Source of the DNA: a bacterium | Lineage (GTDB): Bacteria > Bdellovibrionota_C > UBA2361 > OMII01 | Length of the DNA stretch: 8,322 nucleotides | Assembly (NCBI GenBank): GCA_017853915.1 | Contig: JAFMIS010000102.1 | Location: forward strand, 1-8,322 | Reading direction: 5' to 3' | Shown here: piece after piece, positions 5,778 through 8,322 of the stretch | How positions within the stretch are numbered: the first letter of the stretch is position 1 | Layout: each line of letters opens with the position of its first letter | Position numbers and translations under genes: made by a program | Notes under the pieces: model-generated | What the model was told of the DNA's origin: nothing | The model's database searches: none | The model's input: only the letters and a program-made list of their open reading frames with translations

Positions 5778-7105
5778 CACGTGCGAGGGAATTTCTTCGG
5801 AGGATATTCTTTCAACGAAGAAAAATTGGTGGTGACACAAAGAGATTGCCCTCCCTGGCGCGGGCTGTGAAGGCGCTTGTGCCGCGATCGGTAATGAAAG
5901 AGGTAGTTGGATCGTCACACGATCGACGTCAGTGGGGCGTCTTGGCAGCGGCCTGGGTTGGGGTAAGCGAACGGGAGTTTATGAGCGCGGCGGCGCGGGA
6001 GCTGCGCATGTCGTACCAAGATCATGTTGCTACTCCGGATCTGACACTCTTTGGGTCGCACGCTCGGGAGATGATGCTATCGCTGAGAAAGGCGGGAGCG
6101 GCGATGGTGTTAGATGGAGCGCGAATTGTTGGATTTGTCGCGGTAGATCCAGCTGAGGTGCGTGGTTTGTCTTGGTATGATGGAACTCAAACAGTCTCGA
6201 TGGCGCCATGGACCGCCGTAGCCAGGGCTCTCGACCTCGCGGAGAGGATGATACTTGAATACGAGGCGAACGCGGATCGATACGAGTCGATGCGCAAACG
6301 GGAACAGTGCGAAAAAGTGATGCGGATATTGATCGGGGAGGCAGTCAGCCATGGAGCTTTTGGATTAGACATCCTTACCGATGGGGAACAGGCGCGGTAT
6401 CAGTTCACCACGGTTGAGGGCAAAGTCGCGGCCGGTGGCATCCATAGAGATGTGTTTGAGAGCTTGATAGGGTACGTAACGAGTTTTGATAACGAGACGC
6501 TCATGGATCCGTCAGTCGGTTCCATTCTCGTACGGAGTATCGGCGGGCCCACAAATCTTCGTCTCTCGTGGGGGCGCTCGACACGTGCCCAGGAGAATGC
6601 TCGAGAGGTGGGTGAGCAACTCGAGCAGAGCCCGCGACTGGCAAGGGAGGCTCTGGAGGAGAAGCCGCCAGTAGCCGACACCTCGCGGCGCGTTGCATCA
6701 GAACCGGAGCAGATATCCGTCCTGGTGGTTGATGATAATCCTATGTTTTGTCGGGTCCTCGAACGCATGCTCAAACGAGAGGGTTGTGAGGTGGCATTCG
6801 CTGAGGATGGCAAGATCGCGATTGAGCGGCTCCGCGCCTGTGTTGAGCATCTCCCAAAAGTTGTCATTTGCGACTTGCACATGCCTCGTATGAGCGGCAG
6901 TGAACTCGTACGCGCGATGAAGGCTGATCCTCAATTTGCGCACATTCCAATTCTTATGCTCACCTCTGATGAAGGGGCCGACACCGAAGTTAGTGCGTTA
7001 GAGTTGGGAGTTGATGTCTTGGTGGGTAAATCAAGAGATCCACGGATCTTGTGCGCGCACATAAGTAGACTCGCGCGGCGCGCTGGTGTAAGGGAGGCCG
7101 CATAG
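5774..7105 (+). CDS. GspE N-terminal-like domains fused to a response-regulator receiver
   Basis: 443 residues in three parts. Residues about 50-160 resemble the GspE/MshEN N-terminal domain: V-G-V-S-E-R-E-F (62-69), A-A-A-R-E-L-R-M (72-79), a G-F-V-A-V-D-P-A-E-V (120-129) core and A-P-W-T-A-V-A-R-A-L (144-153). Residues about 172-268 resemble the second N-domain of GspE/PilB ATPases, with E-A-V-S-H-G-A-F-G-L-D-I (189-200) in the place of the family's A-x-x-x-G-A-S-D-I-H. There is no Walker A or B, so no motor. After a charged linker (268-312) comes a full receiver (314-436): acidic pair D320/D321, phospho-acceptor D367 in C-D-L-H-M-P, T397, K419. No DNA-binding output is present. The start overlaps the tadE-like gene by ATGA; the kinase follows with TAGTG. 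Receiver is certain; GspE ancestry is by motif recognition. Possible role: phosphorylation-switched partner of a traffic ATPase. Confidence 0.85.
   Translation: MTRAREFLRRIFFQRRKIGGDTKRLPSLARAVKALVPRSVMKEVVGSSHDRRQWGVLAAAWVGVSEREFMSAAARELRMSYQDHVATPDLTLFGSHAREMMLSLRKAGAAMVLDGARIVGFVAVDPAEVRGLSWYDGTQTVSMAPWTAVARALDLAERMILEYEANADRYESMRKREQCEKVMRILIGEAVSHGAFGLDILTDGEQARYQFTTVEGKVAAGGIHRDVFESLIGYVTSFDNETLMDPSVGSILVRSIGGPTNLRLSWGRSTRAQENAREVGEQLEQSPRLAREALEEKPPVADTSRRVASEPEQISVLVVDDNPMFCRVLERMLKREGCEVAFAEDGKIAIERLRACVEHLPKVVICDLHMPRMSGSELVRAMKADPQFAHIPILMLTSDEGADTEVSALELGVDVLVGKSRDPRILCAHISRLARRAGVREAA
7091..7097 (+). promoter_or_regulatory. Shine-Dalgarno site of the histidine kinase
   Basis: AGGGAGG lies seven bases before GTG 7105 and ten before GTG 7108, inside the final codons of the receiver-fusion gene. 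It supports initiation at one of these two GTG codons, the first of which shares a base with the preceding TAG. Confidence 0.65.
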
Positions 7106-8322
7106 TGGTGGGATACTCGGACGCTCTGGGGAGAGCTTTGAGCTTTTGCGCGAATCTTGGAACGTGCTCTCTCGAGGCGTTTCTGCGGCGCGCGGCGTGG
7201 GAATTGTATCACCTGGTCTCGAGTGATGTAGCCTCAGTGGCTTTTGTCCTCGCGCGCACCGAGGGTGGGCGAGTTGTGTGCAAGCCCGATCAAGTAGCGA
7301 CACTGCCGATTGAGATTCTTTCAGGGCTTTCGATAGACGCGGAGAAGGAAGCGGACTTTTGTCGGGTTCGGGATCACGCGCTCGATTCGGTGCGCTTTTT
7401 AGATGCTCGATTTCGGACCTCCATCATCGGCGCGGTGCGACTGCCCGAGTGTTTAAGAAGCGAAGCTACGTCGCTGGTGCTGTGGGCGGGGTTATGCGCC
7501 GGCGCTTCATCAAAACGGATTGAGATGATGAGCTCGATGCGTGATGAAGTAAGTGCCTGGTTTGCTGTCTATGGCCAGAGCCTTCGGGCTATCCAAGGAT
7601 TGCGCGAAAACGTTGATAGACGGGGCGCTCTGATTCGAGACATGCGGGCAGTCGCGCACGACGCACGAGCCCCACTCGCCTCTCTTCAGTATTTGTTGGG
7701 TGACATTGCCTCAGTGAGCGCCGAAAACAGGGATGAGTTTGATCGGATCCGTGTTGAAGTTGAATACGTTACTCGATTGCTGGAGCAGTTGTCTCCATAC
7801 GCCGAGCAGGCTCCGCGGTTCGACACTCGCGTAGGCTCCGTTGACTTACTTGGGGTGCTTCGTCGAGTGGTATCTCGCTATCTGCCTGAGATTAAGGCGA
7901 AGGGTGGCGCTGTGCAGTGGTCGGTGCCCTACGCCGAGACCCTCGTTGTCATGTCGGAGCTTGAGTGTGAACGAATATTCTCGAATATCATCGACAACGC
8001 CGCTCGGCACTCTGATACAGCTATGGTTCGAGTTGAGGTGGAGCCGCAGGCGGATGGAAAGGTTGTGACCAGAGTCCGCGATTCCGGGCCCGGCTTTCCG
8101 CGCTCAATAATTGAGCGACTAAAAGCCCCGATCGGAGAGAGTGCCTCTTTACCGGAGGCTCAGGGATGGGGAGTCGGTTTGCTGTCGTGTAAATTGAAGG
8201 TAGAGGCGCACGGGGGAGCGTTCTCGATAGACTCAGAGATCGGGGGATCTCGGGTGGAGATTGCGCTTCCCGGGGCCAGACGTCCCAAGTCTTTTCCAGT
8301 TCTGCAGGTCGCGGAGCCTGAG
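7105..8322 (+). CDS. Soluble sensor histidine kinase (3' end beyond window)
   Basis: Open for 406 codons with no stop by the window edge, so the C-terminus is missing. No membrane segment or signal peptide is seen, so it is probably cytoplasmic. Residues about 20-140 form an N-terminal domain of GAF-like size and pattern, which I cannot identify with confidence. A predicted helical stretch (140-180) leads into the H box V-A-H-D-A-R-A-P-L (183-191) with phospho-acceptor H185. The ATPase part has N box S-N-I-I-D-N-A-A (293-300), G1 box R-D-S-G-P-G-F (325-331) and G2 box G-W-G-V-G-L (354-359), so it should be active. After the kinase core (to about 388) the frame continues past A-R-R-P-K-S-F-P-V, which leaves room for a tail or further domain. 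The start is GTG at 7105 or 7108, coupled to the receiver gene by TAGTG. The adjacent receiver is its obvious candidate partner, by position. Confidence 0.9.
   Translation, partial: MVGYSDALGRALSFCANLGTCSLEAFLRRAAWELYHLVSSDVASVAFVLARTEGGRVVCKPDQVATLPIEILSGLSIDAEKEADFCRVRDHALDSVRFLDARFRTSIIGAVRLPECLRSEATSLVLWAGLCAGASSKRIEMMSSMRDEVSAWFAVYGQSLRAIQGLRENVDRRGALIRDMRAVAHDARAPLASLQYLLGDIASVSAENRDEFDRIRVEVEYVTRLLEQLSPYAEQAPRFDTRVGSVDLLGVLRRVVSRYLPEIKAKGGAVQWSVPYAETLVVMSELECERIFSNIIDNAARHSDTAMVRVEVEPQADGKVVTRVRDSGPGFPRSIIERLKAPIGESASLPEAQGWGVGLLSCKLKVEAHGGAFSIDSEIGGSRVEIALPGARRPKSFPVLQVAEPE

Noticed and set aside
6400..6882. 160-codon open frame on the minus strand across the receiver-fusion gene
   Set aside because: It lies wholly antisense to a gene with clear domain motifs, its composition is serine/arginine-rich as expected from reverse reading of G+C-rich codons, and it has no recognisable motif.
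1..8322. Search for tRNA, rRNA, CRISPR arrays, insertion sequences and rho-independent terminators
   Set aside because: None seen: coding is nearly continuous on the plus strand, there are no spaced direct repeats, no transposase motifs or terminal inverted repeats, and no GC-rich hairpin followed by a T run between genes.

Overview
The window is a single, tightly packed, plus-strand operon fragment that builds the core of a Tad/Flp (tight-adherence, type IVc) pilus and then runs straight into a two-component signalling pair. Seven gene boundaries are visible as ATGA, TGATG or TAGTG overlaps or gaps of a few bases, and no gene-free stretch longer than about 20 bases lies between the first and last genes. 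The base composition is moderately G+C rich (high 50s percent by eye) with GTG as well as ATG starts. The combination of a Tad system with domains of the GspE/MshEN N-terminal type fused to a receiver is reminiscent of Myxococcota or related delta-proteobacterial lineages, but this is a weak taxonomic guess and nothing in the window fixes the organism.

Layout. Bases 1-36 look like the last codons of an upstream gene. Then come a CpaB/RcpC-like periplasmic protein (53-958), the CpaF/TadA secretion ATPase (955-2280), the inner-membrane platform proteins TadB (2285-3082) and TadC (3082-3891), a TadG-like protein with an N-terminal Tad membrane anchor and a von Willebrand factor A-like domain (3875-4948), and a TadE-like pseudopilin with a prepilin-type G-F-x-x-x-E cleavage motif and an unusually long arginine-rich leader (4950-5777). 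The operon continues with a protein that joins the non-catalytic N-terminal modules of a GspE/PilB-type ATPase to a complete response-regulator receiver (5774-7105), and a soluble histidine kinase (from 7105) that is still open at the window edge.

How the genes fit together. CpaF would hydrolyse ATP to drive TadB/TadC, which assemble fibres or pseudopilins (TadE-like and TadG-like); CpaB would link to the outer-membrane secretin. The secretin (CpaC/RcpA), TadZ/CpaE, the Flp pilin, the prepilin peptidase and TadD are not in this window. The most notable point is the last two genes: the response regulator carries, in place of a DNA-binding or enzymatic output, what looks like the docking half of a secretion ATPase without its RecA motor, and it sits beside a histidine kinase in the same transcript. 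That suggests phosphorylation-controlled regulation of the pilus motor at the protein level, which is inference from domain content and gene order.
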